Positions 25,177 through 34,958 of a DNA stretch of 64,000 nt are shown piece by piece; the stretch's first letter is position 1; each line of letters opens with the position of its first letter. A program made the translations under genes and the position numbers. The notes beneath the pieces were generated by a model that was not told the DNA's origin, did no database searches, and saw only the letters and a list, made by a program, of their open reading frames with translations. The DNA comes from Burkholderiaceae bacterium (GTDB taxonomy: Bacteria; Pseudomonadota; Gammaproteobacteria; Burkholderiales; Burkholderiaceae_F): positions 124,001 through 188,000 of the forward strand of contig JALHMQ010000001.1 in the NCBI GenBank assembly GCA_022843955.1. Reading direction: 5' to 3'.

Positions 25177-25778
25177 CGCGGACACACCAGGCGGGCTTCC
25201 TCCTGCAGGCGACGCAGCGCCAGCTCGGCGGATGCGCGATCGCCACTGCCAGCCGCCTGCAGGTCGGCGCGCGCGTAGTCCACCTTGCGGGTCAGCTCGG
25301 TGCACTGGCGCTGCTGGCGCGCGCGCAACTCGTCGAGGCGCTGCATTTCCTGTTCGGGGGTGCTTGAGGCAACGATGCGACCGGCGCGCAACTCGCCGGT
25401 GGCAGGCGCGCCCTTGTCAGCGGTGGCGCGCGGGGCGCCGGACTTGCCGGCATCGGCCTTGACGGCGTCGCCTTTCGGTTCGGCGGCTTCGTCCTTGCCG
25501 TCGTTGGCGGGCCGAACGGCACCGTCACGCACTTGCACCGGCGCCGAATCGTCGACCCGACGCGCACTGCGCGCGCCCGGCGGGCAGGGCTCGTCGGTGT
25601 AGGTGATCCGGCCGTTGCGATCCTCGCAGCGGTTGACCGCCTGTGCCTCGGTGGCAAGCGACGCGAGCAGCACGGCGCACAGCGCGGGTCCCAGGCGCAG
25701 TGCCACGCATGCGCGGCTATGCAGCGTGGGGTTTCGACCAAGGGTTCGATCGAGGTCTCGTCTTGTCAGCTCGTGCAT
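25173..25778 (-). CDS. DUF4124-like exported protein (first of tandem pair)
   Basis: 201 residues from ATG 25778, preceded by GGAGAAAAGG. A signal peptide spans about residues 20-48 (ALCAVLLASLATEAQA), followed by a DUF4124-type module NRCEDRNGRITYTDEPCPPG. A low-complexity Asp/Lys/Ala linker (about 75-130) leads to a charged helical region, MQRLDELRARQQRQCTEL, with further Cys residues. It shares its plan (signal, small Cys-bounded module, charged helix) with the next gene and overlaps it by four bases. The pair probably arose by duplication. Function unknown. Confidence 0.75.
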   Translation of the reverse strand: MHELTRRDLDRTLGRNPTLHSRACVALRLGPALCAVLLASLATEAQAVNRCEDRNGRITYTDEPCPPGARSARRVDDSAPVQVRDGAVRPANDGKDEAAEPKGDAVKADAGKSGAPRATADKGAPATGELRAGRIVASSTPEQEMQRLDELRARQQRQCTELTRKVDYARADLQAAGSGDRASAELALRRLQEEARLVCPR

Positions 25779-25909
25779 CGCCTTTTCTCCGATGTCCGAT
25801 AGGGGGAACGAACCGTACCCCGTGGCGCGCCCGACAGCCGGCCGCACTGCGTGAAGCGTACTGCGGCAGGCCCGGGTCGAACGCGCCGTCCAGCAGGCCG
25901 GATGCGCCG

Positions 25910-27316
25910 CTACAACAGCTTGCCCGGGTTCATCAAGCCATGCGGATCGAGTGCCTGCTTGATCGATCGCATCAACTGCATTTCAAGCGGCGACTTGTAG
26001 CGCCGGATCTCCTCGCGCTTCATCTGGCCCAGGCCATGCTCGGCGCTGATCGAGCCGCCCGCTGCAGCCACGGCATCGTGGACGATCCGATTGATCTGCG
26101 CTTCCTGCTCGAACGCCAGGGCAACCGGCATGCCGTCTTGCACCGCCATGTTGTAGTGCAGGTTGCCATCACCCAGGTGACCGAACACGACCGGCTGGAT
26201 CCAGTCGAAGCGTGCGCGCAGCGCGGCATCGGTGTGCGCCACGAACGCCGGGATGGCCGACACGGGCAGGGCGATATCGTGCTTGACGTTGCCGCCCGCG
26301 CGCGCCTGCGCCTCCGGAATGCCCTCGCGAACGTTCCATAAGGTGCGCGCCTCGGTCAGCGACTGCGCCACCACCACGTCGCTGACTTCGGCGGCGTCCA
26401 GCGCGGCGCCGAGCAAGCGCTCCAGCAGGGCGCCCGCATGCGCCTCGTCTTCGTGGTCCGAGATCTCCAGCAGCGCAAACCAGGGCGCGGCGGCAGGCGA
26501 CAGCGGCAGGCGCAACTGCGGCAGTTCGCGCGCCACGCGGCGCAGGCACTCGCCCGACATCACCTCGAAGCCGGTCAGCGTTGCGCCGGCATCTGCGCGA
26601 GCGCGATCGAGCAGGGCCACCGCCGCCGCCAGCGTCGGGACAGCGGCCAGCGCCGTCAGCCGCGCCCGTGGCAGCGGGAAGAGCTTCATCGTGGCGGCAG
26701 TGATGATGCCGAGCGTTCCTTCCGCGCCGATGAACAGGTGCTTGAGGTCATAGCCGGTGTTGTCCTTGCGCAGCCCGCGCAGGCCGTTCCACACCTCGCC
26801 GCTGGCCAGCACGACCTCCAGCCCGAGGGTGAGATCGCGGGCGTTGCCATACCGCAGGACCTGGGTGCCGCCCGCGTTGGACGACAGATTGCCTCCCAGC
26901 GTGGCGCTGCCCTCGGCGGCGAGGCTGAGCGGAAACAGGCGGCCGGCGTCCCGCGCGGCCGACTGGACCGCCTGCAGGATGCATCCTGCTTCCGCGGTCA
27001 GCGTGTCGTTGGCCGGATCGATTGCACGCACGCGGTTCATCCGCGCCAGGCTCACGACCACCGCGTTGCCGCCGGGATCCGGCGTGGCGCCGCCGACCAG
27101 ACCGGTGTTGCCGCCCTGAGGTACGACCGCGGCACCGGCCTGCGCGCAGGCGCGCACCACGGCCGCGACCTCGGCTGTCGTGCCGGGGCGAACCACTGCG
27201 TGCGCGCGTCCCGAATAGCGCTTGCGCCAGTCGGTGAGGAACGGTGCGGTATCGGCGGCGTCAGTCAGCACGTGGGTCGCGCCCAGCGCGTCGCGCAGCG
27301 TGTCGACGAGCGACAT
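25910..27316 (-). CDS. FAD-linked D-2-hydroxyacid dehydrogenase (D-lactate / D-2-hydroxyglutarate type)
   Basis: 468-residue flavoprotein of the vanillyl-alcohol-oxidase/GlcD family. The N-terminal half is the PCMH-type FAD domain: AVVRPGTTAEVAAVVRACAQ, then VVPQGGNTGLVGGATPD and the flavin loop SSNAGGTQVLRYGNARDLTL. The C-terminal half has the substrate-side motif FGHLGDGNLHYNM, with metal-binding His, and SAEHGLGQMKREEIRRYK, ending NPGKLL. Family members oxidise D-lactate, D-2-hydroxyglutarate or glycolate and pass electrons to quinone, ETF or cytochrome. The specific substrate is not evident. Start ATG 27316 is four bases from the DUF2069 stop, so the two are likely co-transcribed. Confidence 0.9.
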   Translation of the reverse strand: MSLVDTLRDALGATHVLTDAADTAPFLTDWRKRYSGRAHAVVRPGTTAEVAAVVRACAQAGAAVVPQGGNTGLVGGATPDPGGNAVVVSLARMNRVRAIDPANDTLTAEAGCILQAVQSAARDAGRLFPLSLAAEGSATLGGNLSSNAGGTQVLRYGNARDLTLGLEVVLASGEVWNGLRGLRKDNTGYDLKHLFIGAEGTLGIITAATMKLFPLPRARLTALAAVPTLAAAVALLDRARADAGATLTGFEVMSGECLRRVARELPQLRLPLSPAAAPWFALLEISDHEDEAHAGALLERLLGAALDAAEVSDVVVAQSLTEARTLWNVREGIPEAQARAGGNVKHDIALPVSAIPAFVAHTDAALRARFDWIQPVVFGHLGDGNLHYNMAVQDGMPVALAFEQEAQINRIVHDAVAAAGGSISAEHGLGQMKREEIRRYKSPLEMQLMRSIKQALDPHGLMNPGKLL

Positions 27317-27320
27317 CGGA

Positions 27321-27713
27321 TCAGCGCTGCGCGGCGGCACGTGCCTTGGCCGCGCGCTTGAAGGGCCGCAGGTAGACGATCGCCGCCACGAAGAACACGG
27401 TGACGATCAGCAGTTCGAGCCACGCCATGGTCCCGTAAGGCGCCGGCTCGAAGACGCGCACGGCACCTTCCAGCACGTAGGCCAGCACCAGCAGCAGCGC
27501 CCACTGGAACGACTTGGTGTCGCCCCGCAGGACGCCGCGGATGGGCAGCAGCAGGGGCAGTGCCTTGAGCGCCAGCCAGGAGCCGCCCGGGCGGATCGGC
27601 GCCAGCCACAGCTCCCACAGCAGGCAGAAGACGAACAGCACGATCCAGGCGCCGATGGCGATGCGCAGCGCCAGGCGTTGGCGGGGGTCGAGGGTATCGG
27701 TCGCAGGATTCAT
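27321..27713 (-). CDS. DUF2069 family membrane protein
   Basis: 130-residue predicted inner-membrane protein with about four hydrophobic segments: IAIGAWIVLFVFCLLWELWL, KALPLLLPIRGVLRG, WALLLVLAYVLEGAVRVF and LELLIVTVFFVAAIVYL. The first and second loops carry the WLALKALPLLLPIRG stretch typical of DUF2069. The tail is basic (RPFKRAAKARAAAQR). Function unknown. It lies 31 bases downstream of wrbA and four bases upstream of the FAD-linked dehydrogenase. Confidence 0.82.
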   Translation of the reverse strand: MNPATDTLDPRQRLALRIAIGAWIVLFVFCLLWELWLAPIRPGGSWLALKALPLLLPIRGVLRGDTKSFQWALLLVLAYVLEGAVRVFEPAPYGTMAWLELLIVTVFFVAAIVYLRPFKRAAKARAAAQR

Positions 27714-27744
27714 CGCAGGTGTGCAGGCAAGCCGCCGGCCCCGA

Positions 27745-28446
<702 letters not shown>

Positions 28447-28502
28447 TTACGTTCGGCGCGGCGCGCCGTTTGCCGGGAATCCCCTTCCATGCCTGGGCCT
28501 TG

Positions 28503-29870
28503 ATGAAATTGATTCGCCGCTGGGTCGACCGCCTTGCGCACCAGGCGCCGTGGCTGCACCTGCACCTGGCCGCGGTAGGCCCGTGGATCGAGCGTGCCCG
28601 CGAGGTGCTCAGTTTCGCCGCGCATCGCGCGCGCGACGTACGCGTGGCCCAGGTGGCGGGCAATCTCACCTTCAACACGGTGCTTTCTCTGGTGCCATTG
28701 CTGGCCGTGCTGCTGGCGATCTTCACTGCGGTTCCGCTGTTCGCCGACCTGCGCGCGACCTTCGAAAGCAACGTGTTGCGCGAACTGCTGCCGGCCCAGT
28801 ACGCGACGATGATCTTGCGGTACCTGAACGACTTCGCGTCCAAGGCCGCAGGGCTGACCGCCCTTGGCCTAGGCTTCCTGGCGTTGACCGCGCTGGCGAT
28901 GATCCTGACCGTGGATCAAGTGCTCAACGACATCTGGCAGGTGCGCGCGCGCCGGCCGATCCTGCAGCGCGTGCTCATCTACTGGACGCTGCTGACCCTC
29001 GGTCCGCTGCTGCTCGGCGCCAGCCTGAGCGTCACCTCCTACCTGCTGTCGGTGTCGCCGACGGCGCTGCGCAAGGGGCCCGACCTGCTGCGCACCTTGC
29101 TGGACTACCTGCCGCTGGTGCTGTCGGGCTTTGCCTTTTCGCTGTTGTACGTGATCGTGCCGGCGCGGCGAGTGCTGTGGCGTGACGCGCTGATCGGCGG
29201 CTTCATCGCCGCGCTGCTGGGCGAGTGGTTGAAGGATCTGTTCGGCATTTATATCCGCACCGGCACCGTCGCCAACATCTACGGCGCGTTTTCAGTGGTG
29301 CCCCTGTTCCTGCTGTGGGTGTACCTGTCGTGGTTCGCGGTGCTGTTCGGCGCGGCCATCGCCGCCACCCTGCCGCGCCTGCGCTTCACACGGTTTGCCG
29401 ACGAGCGACGCGCCGGTAACCGCTTCATCACGGCGGTGGCGCTGTTGCGGATGCTGCTGGCGGCCCGCGTCGGCGGCAGCGACGGCGGGCGCCTGCGGCT
29501 CGATGAGCTGGCGCGCGGCGTGCGCACCTACCCCGAGGAGACCGAGAGGCTGCTGGTCGAACTCGAAGTCCTGGGCTACGTGGCGCCGGTGGATGGCGCC
29601 CAGGAGACGCGCTGGCTGCTCGTCTGCGATCCGCGCTCGACCACGCTGGTGCCCGCCTTCAGCCGGCTGGCGATCGATCCGGCCAACACGTTGCTGACCA
29701 GCGCCGACAGTGCAATTGGCCAGTGGCTGGCACGCGGCATGGCGGCCGAGTGGGTGACGCAGCCGCTGGCGCAGTTGCTCGACTCGCCGCAGGCGGCGCA
29801 GGCGGTGGCGGTGCAGTCGGCATCAACGTTGCCGACGGCGATGCCGGTGGCACCCGAGCGCACCGGCTGA
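28503..29870 (+). CDS. YihY/virulence factor BrkB family membrane protein
   Basis: 455 residues from ATG 28503. The N-terminal two-thirds contain about six membrane segments. YihY landmarks are RVAQVAGNLTFNTVLSLVPL, LTALAMILTVDQVLNDIWQV, the glycine-containing SGFAFSLLYVIVPARRVLWR, FGIYIRTGTVANIYGAFSVV and LWVYLSWFAVLFGAAIAA. The C-terminal third (about 310-455) is soluble and may include a small winged-helix-like domain (LDELARGVRTYPEETERLL). Often annotated ribonuclease BN in error; actual function unknown, possibly membrane transport. The frame is open to 28119, but that part overlaps wrbA. Confidence 0.88.
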   Translation: MKLIRRWVDRLAHQAPWLHLHLAAVGPWIERAREVLSFAAHRARDVRVAQVAGNLTFNTVLSLVPLLAVLLAIFTAVPLFADLRATFESNVLRELLPAQYATMILRYLNDFASKAAGLTALGLGFLALTALAMILTVDQVLNDIWQVRARRPILQRVLIYWTLLTLGPLLLGASLSVTSYLLSVSPTALRKGPDLLRTLLDYLPLVLSGFAFSLLYVIVPARRVLWRDALIGGFIAALLGEWLKDLFGIYIRTGTVANIYGAFSVVPLFLLWVYLSWFAVLFGAAIAATLPRLRFTRFADERRAGNRFITAVALLRMLLAARVGGSDGGRLRLDELARGVRTYPEETERLLVELEVLGYVAPVDGAQETRWLLVCDPRSTTLVPAFSRLAIDPANTLLTSADSAIGQWLARGMAAEWVTQPLAQLLDSPQAAQAVAVQSASTLPTAMPVAPERTG

Positions 29871-29910
29871 GCCGACCGCCCGTTCCTCGAACGCCGCTGG
29901 CCGCTACCTG

Positions 29911-30576
29911 CTACGCCGCCGCGCCGTTCGGCGCGACGCTGATGATGAGCGCCGCGACGATCAGGACCAGCACGCCGGCCAGCACGTCGGTCCAGCGCGC
30001 AAAGCGCGGATCGGTGGCCACGCGCGTGGCACGCGAGGCAAGGAAGCCATAGCCGGCGAGGATGAAGAACTCCGGGATCACGCTGCCGGCGGCGAGCCAG
30101 AGCATCTGCGCACCGACCGGCAGTGCCGGGTCGACGAACTGCGGCAAGATGGCAGCGAAGAAGATCAGCGTCTTCGGATTGGCCAGTTGCAGCGTCAGGC
30201 CTGCCATGAAGATGGCCCAGCGCGAGCCGTTGCGGCCCGCGGCGCGAGAGACCGTGAGTGGCGACGGCCGCCCAAAGATTGCGCTCAGGCCGACATAGAC
30301 GAGATAGCCGGCTCCCAACCACTTCACCACGTTGAAGAACGCCGGGGAAGCCGCGATCAACGCGCCGACGCTGGTGGCCGACAGCGCGAAATACATGGCA
30401 TTGGCGGCCAGGATGCCGAGCGTGGCGAAAATCGATCGGCGTGCGCCCTGAGTCAGGCCATAGGCGATCACCAGCATCACCGCCGGACCGGGCGACAGGC
30501 TGAGCGCTGCCTCGGTCAGGACATAGAGCCAGTAGGTGTCGTGGTTGACGGCGTGAAGCCAGGACAGCGATGACAT
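29911..30576 (-). CDS. LysE/RhtB family amino-acid exporter
   Basis: 221-residue inner-membrane exporter with about six hydrophobic segments. The LysE/RhtB signature SLSPGPAVMLVIAYGLTQGARRS lies at residues 26-48 (seen here in parts), followed by GAGYLVYVGLSAIFG and LQLANPKTLIFFAAILPQFV. Family members export homoserine, threonine, lysine or related amino acids. Start ATG 30576. It is convergent with the YihY gene and follows the hydrolase gene on the same strand by 121 bases. Confidence 0.92.
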   Translation of the reverse strand: MSSLSWLHAVNHDTYWLYVLTEAALSLSPGPAVMLVIAYGLTQGARRSIFATLGILAANAMYFALSATSVGALIAASPAFFNVVKWLGAGYLVYVGLSAIFGRPSPLTVSRAAGRNGSRWAIFMAGLTLQLANPKTLIFFAAILPQFVDPALPVGAQMLWLAAGSVIPEFFILAGYGFLASRATRVATDPRFARWTDVLAGVLVLIVAALIISVAPNGAAA

Positions 30577-30697
30577 GGCGGCAGCAGTGGACGGTTGCCG
30601 CGTTCTCCCGCTCCTTCGCCTGACGCGCTGGCAGCGTCAGTGGCGCGGATGCATTCAATTCGGCGGGCGCGATCTTCTCATGCGCTGCCGCCGTTGA

Positions 30698-31528
30698 TCA
30701 CGCCACGCTCGTGCCGAACACCCGCGCGGCAAAATCCTGCAAGCACTTGCGCACCGCCTCGGGCGCCTCGGCCATCAACGTGTGGCCCACCCCTGGCAGG
30801 GTGACCACGGTGCAGTCGGCGCAGGCCTCGATCAGGCCGCGTGCCGCCTTGGGCGGCGTCATCTGGTCGGCGCTGCCGCTCAGGACGAGTACCGGGCAGC
30901 GCAGCGCGCGTGCGGCGGCGGGTCCGCCCGTGTAGACGTTGCATGCCGCGAAATCGGTGGGCAGCACCTGCGCGCCGTTGACGCGGGCGATTCGTTCCAT
31001 CAGCCGCAGGTTCTGCCAGACGATGTTGAACCCCGGTCCCGGGTTGGACGGCCATGCGGCAAACGGCGCGATCGAGGCGCTGTGCGACCAGACGTTGATC
31101 ATCTGCAACGCGGCCGCCGGATCGTCGCGGGTGGCGGCCAGCAAGGCGTCCGAGACTTTCATCGGCAGTGCGCTGCCCAGCAAGGCGACCCCCGTCACAC
31201 GCTCGCCCAGTGCGCGGGCGACCTCCAGCGCGATCAGCGATCCCATGCTGTGGCCCACCAGCAGCCAGCGTGGGGTAGGCAGCGCCGCCAGGGTGGTGGC
31301 GATGCGCGCCGCGTTGTCTTCGACCGTGGGCAGCACCGGGCCGACGCTGCGACCGTGCCCGGGCAGATCGAACGCCAGCACGGCGTGACCATGGTGGGCG
31401 AACCAGCGGCTCTGCAGGATCCACGGGCTGTGGTCGTGCTGAGCGCCGTGCAGGAAGACGACGCCGGGCAGGGCGGGATCGAACGCCTTGCCGCCGGTGT
31501 AGGCGTAGAGATCGTCGAGCTGCATCAC
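30698..31528 (-). CDS. Alpha/beta hydrolase
   Basis: 276-residue alpha/beta-fold hydrolase. Oxyanion region VVFLHGAQHDHSPW, nucleophile elbow LLVGHSMGSLIALEVA (Ser), acid in SGSADQMTPPKAARGL (Asp), and GVGHTLMAEAPEAV (His) complete a normal catalytic triad. The substrate is unknown; the general form fits esterases and lactonases. Start is GTG 31528 (overlapping the metY stop as GTGA) or ATG 31525 (overlapping as TGATG); either way it is coupled to metY, suggesting a shared promoter upstream of metY. Confidence 0.86.
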   Translation of the reverse strand: MMQLDDLYAYTGGKAFDPALPGVVFLHGAQHDHSPWILQSRWFAHHGHAVLAFDLPGHGRSVGPVLPTVEDNAARIATTLAALPTPRWLLVGHSMGSLIALEVARALGERVTGVALLGSALPMKVSDALLAATRDDPAAALQMINVWSHSASIAPFAAWPSNPGPGFNIVWQNLRLMERIARVNGAQVLPTDFAACNVYTGGPAAARALRCPVLVLSGSADQMTPPKAARGLIEACADCTVVTLPGVGHTLMAEAPEAVRKCLQDFAARVFGTSVA

Positions 31529-32823
31529 GCCACCTTGCTCGCGGCCTTGAGCGCGCGAGCGAGATCGTCGAGCAGGTCGACCGGGTCTTCCAACCCGATC
31601 GACAGGCGGATCGTCCCCTCGGTGATGCCGGCGGCCGCGAGGTCGGCATCGGGCACGCGAAAGTGCGTGGTCGACGCCGGGTGGATCACCAGCGACTTGG
31701 CGTCGCCGACGTTGGCCAGGTGCGAGAACACCGCAAGCGATTCGACGAACTGGCGGCCGGCCGCGCGCGAGCCCTTGAGGTCGAAACTGAACACGGCGCC
31801 GCAGCCGCGCGGCAACAACTGCTGCGCCAGCGCGTGGTCGGGGTGGGTCGGCAGCTCCGGGTAGGCGACCGACACCACGGTCGGTTGTGTCGCGAGGAAC
31901 GCGACCACCTGACGCGTGTTGTCGACGTGGCGTTGCATGCGCAGCGGCAGCGTCTCGATTCCCTGCAGCAACTGGAACGCGGTATGCGGACTCATGCAGG
32001 CGCCGAAGTCGCGCAGGCCCTCCCGGCGCGCCCGCAAGAGGAACGGCGCCACCGTGCTCTCGTCGGCGAAGGTCATGCCGTGGAAGCCGGCGTAGGGCGC
32101 GGTCAGGGTGGCGAACTTGCCGCTGGCGTGCCAGTCGAAGGTGCCGCCATCGACCAGCAGGCCACCGATGGCGACGCCATGACCGCCGAGGAACTTGGTG
32201 GCGGAGTGGTAGACGAGATCGGCGCCATGCGCGAAGGGTTGCAGCAGGTAGGGCGTGGTGAATGTCGCATCCACCAGCAGCGGCAGGCCATGCGCGTGGG
32301 CGAGCGCGCCGACGCGCGGAATGTCGAGCACGTCGAGCCCCGGGTTGCCGAGTGTCTCGCCGAACAGCAGCCGGGTCTCGGGCCGGATGGCGTCACGCCA
32401 GGCGTCCAGGTCACGCGGATCGACGAAGGTGGTGTCGATGCCGAAGCGCTTGAGCGTGTAGGCGAGCAGGTTGTGCGAGCCGCCGTACAGCGCGCGGCTG
32501 GCGACGATATGGCCGCCCGCGCCCATCAACGTGGCGATCGCCAGGTGCAGCGCCGCCTGCCCGCTGGCGGTGGCAATCGCGCCCACGCCCTGTTCGAGCG
32601 CGGCGATGCGCTCCTCCAGCACGGCCACCGTGGGGTTCGAGATACGTGAGTAGACATGGCCGGCGCGCTCCATGTTGAACAGCGATGCCGCGTGCTCGGA
32701 GTCGTCGAAGCAGAACGACGTGGTGGCGTAGATCGGCACCGCGCGCGCACCCGTGGCCGGGTCGGGGCGCTGCCCGGCATGCAGTGCGAGGGTGTCGAAG
32801 CCCGGATAGCGTGGAGTACTCAT
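31525..32823 (-). CDS. metY: O-acetylhomoserine sulfhydrylase (aminocarboxypropyltransferase)
   Basis: PLP enzyme making homocysteine from O-acetylhomoserine and sulfide, 432 residues. Start ATG 32823 gives the usual N-terminus, FDTLALHAGQRPDPATGA, then VPIYATTSFCFDD. PLP contacts: SGQAALHLAIATLMGAG, the Asp in LLVDATFTTP, and Lys210 in HSATKFLGGHG. The C-terminal SLGDAKSLVIHPAST-type segment appears as NVGDAKSLVIHPASTTH. With metZ at the right end of the window, this organism appears to have two direct-sulfhydrylation enzymes. A frame extension to TTG 32988 has no family similarity. The 167-base spacer to pip holds both divergent promoters; no riboswitch was recognised there. Confidence 0.93.
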   Translation of the reverse strand: MSTPRYPGFDTLALHAGQRPDPATGARAVPIYATTSFCFDDSEHAASLFNMERAGHVYSRISNPTVAVLEERIAALEQGVGAIATASGQAALHLAIATLMGAGGHIVASRALYGGSHNLLAYTLKRFGIDTTFVDPRDLDAWRDAIRPETRLLFGETLGNPGLDVLDIPRVGALAHAHGLPLLVDATFTTPYLLQPFAHGADLVYHSATKFLGGHGVAIGGLLVDGGTFDWHASGKFATLTAPYAGFHGMTFADESTVAPFLLRARREGLRDFGACMSPHTAFQLLQGIETLPLRMQRHVDNTRQVVAFLATQPTVVSVAYPELPTHPDHALAQQLLPRGCGAVFSFDLKGSRAAGRQFVESLAVFSHLANVGDAKSLVIHPASTTHFRVPDADLAAAGITEGTIRLSIGLEDPVDLLDDLARALKAASKVA

Positions 32824-32990
32824 CGGAGAAGCCCGCCTGGGACGGAGGAGCCGTAAAGCGTACCGAAGTGGCGCAACGACCGGCGCGGCCGCCTGGGCCG
32901 ACCGCTTGCTCGCGCGGCCAACCCCACGTACCCGTATGTCCTCCAGACCAGACAGGCTGTTGGCTGCGCCATCCCTCCTAGAATCCAACC

Positions 32991-33959
32991 ATGGACTTGC
33001 GTCTCGAACCCCGGACCGACCTGTACTCCGCGCTGGAACCGTACGACACCGGCATGCTGCCGCTCGACGACATCCACACGATGTACTGGGAGGTCAGCGG
33101 CAATGCGCTCGGCATCCCGGTGCTGTTCCTGCATGGCGGGCCGGGCGGTGGCTGCTCGGCCGAGCATCGGCGCTTCTTCGATCCGGCGGTCTATCGGATC
33201 GTTCTGTTCGACCAGCGCGGCGCCGGCTGCTCGACACCGCTGGGCGAGACCGTCGCCAATACGCTGTCGCACCTGATTGCCGACATCGAACTGCTGCGCG
33301 ACTACCTGGGCGTGGATCGCTGGCTCATTTTCGGTGGATCCTGGGGCAGCACGCTGGGCCTGGCGTACGGCCAGCAGCACCCCGAGCGGGTGCGTGGCTT
33401 CGTGCTGCGCGGCATCTTCCTGGGTCGGCAAAGCGAGATCGACTGGTTCCTGCACGGGCTGCGGCACGTCTTTCCAGAAGCCTGGCGCAAGTTCGTGGAC
33501 ATGCTGCCGCCGGCCGAACGGGCCGACCCGTTGCGCGGCTACTGCGTGCGGCTGTTCGACCCGGATCCGCGCGTGCACCTGCCGTTCGCACGCGCCTGGA
33601 GCGAGTACGAAGGCTCCTGCTCGACGCTGATGCCCAACCCGGAGCTGGTGCGCCACTTCTCCGACGAAGCGATCGGCCTGGCGCGGCTGGAGGCGCACTA
33701 CTTCATGCACCGCTGCTTCCTCGCGCCGGACCAGTTGCTCAGTGACCTGTATCGCGTGCGCCATCTGCCCGCTTCCATCATCCAGGCGCGCTACGACATG
33801 GTGTGCCCGATCGCCAGTGCCGACGCGCTGGCGCGCGCCTGGCCCAGCGCGCGCTATATCGTCGTGCCCGATGCGGGTCACTCGGTCTGGGAGCCGCCGG
33901 TGCGCGCCACCGTGGTGCGCGAGATGGAGTTGTTCAAGACGCGGCTCGCGCTGCGCTAG
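32991..33959 (+). CDS. pip: Proline iminopeptidase
   Basis: Cytoplasmic serine peptidase releasing N-terminal proline, 322 residues. Peptidase S33 motifs: LFLHGGPGGGCSAEHRRFFD, VLFDQRGAGCSTP, and nucleophile Ser117 in FGGSWGSTLGLAYGQQHP. LRGIFLGRQSEIDWF, the cap segment typical of this enzyme, follows. The acid is in QARYDMVCPIASA and the His in PDAGHSVWEP. ATG 32991 starts directly with the canonical N-terminal region. Divergent from metY. Confidence 0.94.
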   Translation: MDLRLEPRTDLYSALEPYDTGMLPLDDIHTMYWEVSGNALGIPVLFLHGGPGGGCSAEHRRFFDPAVYRIVLFDQRGAGCSTPLGETVANTLSHLIADIELLRDYLGVDRWLIFGGSWGSTLGLAYGQQHPERVRGFVLRGIFLGRQSEIDWFLHGLRHVFPEAWRKFVDMLPPAERADPLRGYCVRLFDPDPRVHLPFARAWSEYEGSCSTLMPNPELVRHFSDEAIGLARLEAHYFMHRCFLAPDQLLSDLYRVRHLPASIIQARYDMVCPIASADALARAWPSARYIVVPDAGHSVWEPPVRATVVREMELFKTRLALR

Positions 33960-34050
33960 TTGCGACTCGCGAAACGTGGTGGCGGCAACCGGGCAGGGCG
34001 ACGCCCGAATCGACGCATACTCGGCACGTCGCTACTGCCTGCGAGCTCGC

Positions 34051-34839
34051 ATGCCCCGCTTCGCCGCCAACCTCTCGACGCTCTACCCGGAGCACCCGCT
34101 GCTCGCGCGCATCGATGCCGCCGCGCGCGACGGCTTTGCCGCAGTGGAAGTGCAGGGGCCCTACGAGGCGCCCGCGGCGGAGTTTCGTCGGGCGCTGGAT
34201 GCCGCGCGCGTGCAGCTGGTGCTGCTCAATGCGCCGGCCGGCGATGCCGCCGCCGGTGATCGCGGCATCGCCGCGCTGCCCGGACGCGAGCGTGAGTTCG
34301 ACCAGGCCATGGCGCGTGCGCTCGACTATGCGCGGACGGTTGGCTGCCCGCGCGTCCATGTGCAGGCCGGTCGGCCCGACCCAGCGATGAGTGCGGCGGA
34401 TTGCCTCAAGGCCTACCTGCGCAACCTTGCCTACGCCTGCGACCTGCTGCGGCCGCACGGCATCCGCGTGATGATCGAGCCGATCAACACGCGCGACATC
34501 CCCGGCTACTACCTCACCCACCAGCAGCAGGCGGCCGACGCGATCGCGGCGCTGCGGAAAGATAACCTCGCGCTGCAGATGGACCTCTATCACATGCAGA
34601 TCATGGAGGGCGATTTGTCGCGCCGACTGGAGCGCTACTTTCCACTGGTGGGGCACGTCCAGATCGCCGGCGTGCCCGACCGCCACGAGCCCGCTGCGGG
34701 CGAGGTCAACTATCCCGCGCTGTTCCGCCTGCTCGACCGCCTGCACTACCCGGGCTGGATCGGCTGCGAGTACAAGCCGGCAGCGGGCAGCGCGCCGGGC
34801 GGAACCTCGGCCGGTCTGGGCTGGATGCGCGCGATCTGA
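34051..34839 (+). CDS. Hydroxypyruvate isomerase-like TIM-barrel protein
   Basis: 262-residue xylose-isomerase-like TIM barrel. ATG 34051 begins the fold directly (MPRFAANLSTLYPEHPLLAR). Features typical of hydroxypyruvate isomerase (Hyi) are the catalytic/metal Glu in VMIEPINTRDIPGYYL, the LQMDLYHMQIMEGDL segment, VGHVQIAGVPDRHEP, and Glu in WIGCEYKPA near the end. The reaction interconverts hydroxypyruvate and tartronate semialdehyde in glyoxylate metabolism, but related proteins act on other short sugars (for example OtnI). Co-occurrence with the glyoxylate genes at 8-13 kb is suggestive only. It follows pip by 91 bases. Confidence 0.83.
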   Translation: MPRFAANLSTLYPEHPLLARIDAAARDGFAAVEVQGPYEAPAAEFRRALDAARVQLVLLNAPAGDAAAGDRGIAALPGREREFDQAMARALDYARTVGCPRVHVQAGRPDPAMSAADCLKAYLRNLAYACDLLRPHGIRVMIEPINTRDIPGYYLTHQQQAADAIAALRKDNLALQMDLYHMQIMEGDLSRRLERYFPLVGHVQIAGVPDRHEPAAGEVNYPALFRLLDRLHYPGWIGCEYKPAAGSAPGGTSAGLGWMRAI

Positions 34840-34958
34840 CGCGTGTTCAAGGGCGCGATTCCCGCGGATGGGCGCGCGCGGTAGCATCGACCGCTCCCCG
34901 GCTGGACTCAACGTCGGTCGATTCGAGCAATGACCCCGAGCACTTTCCGGAGCAGTGG

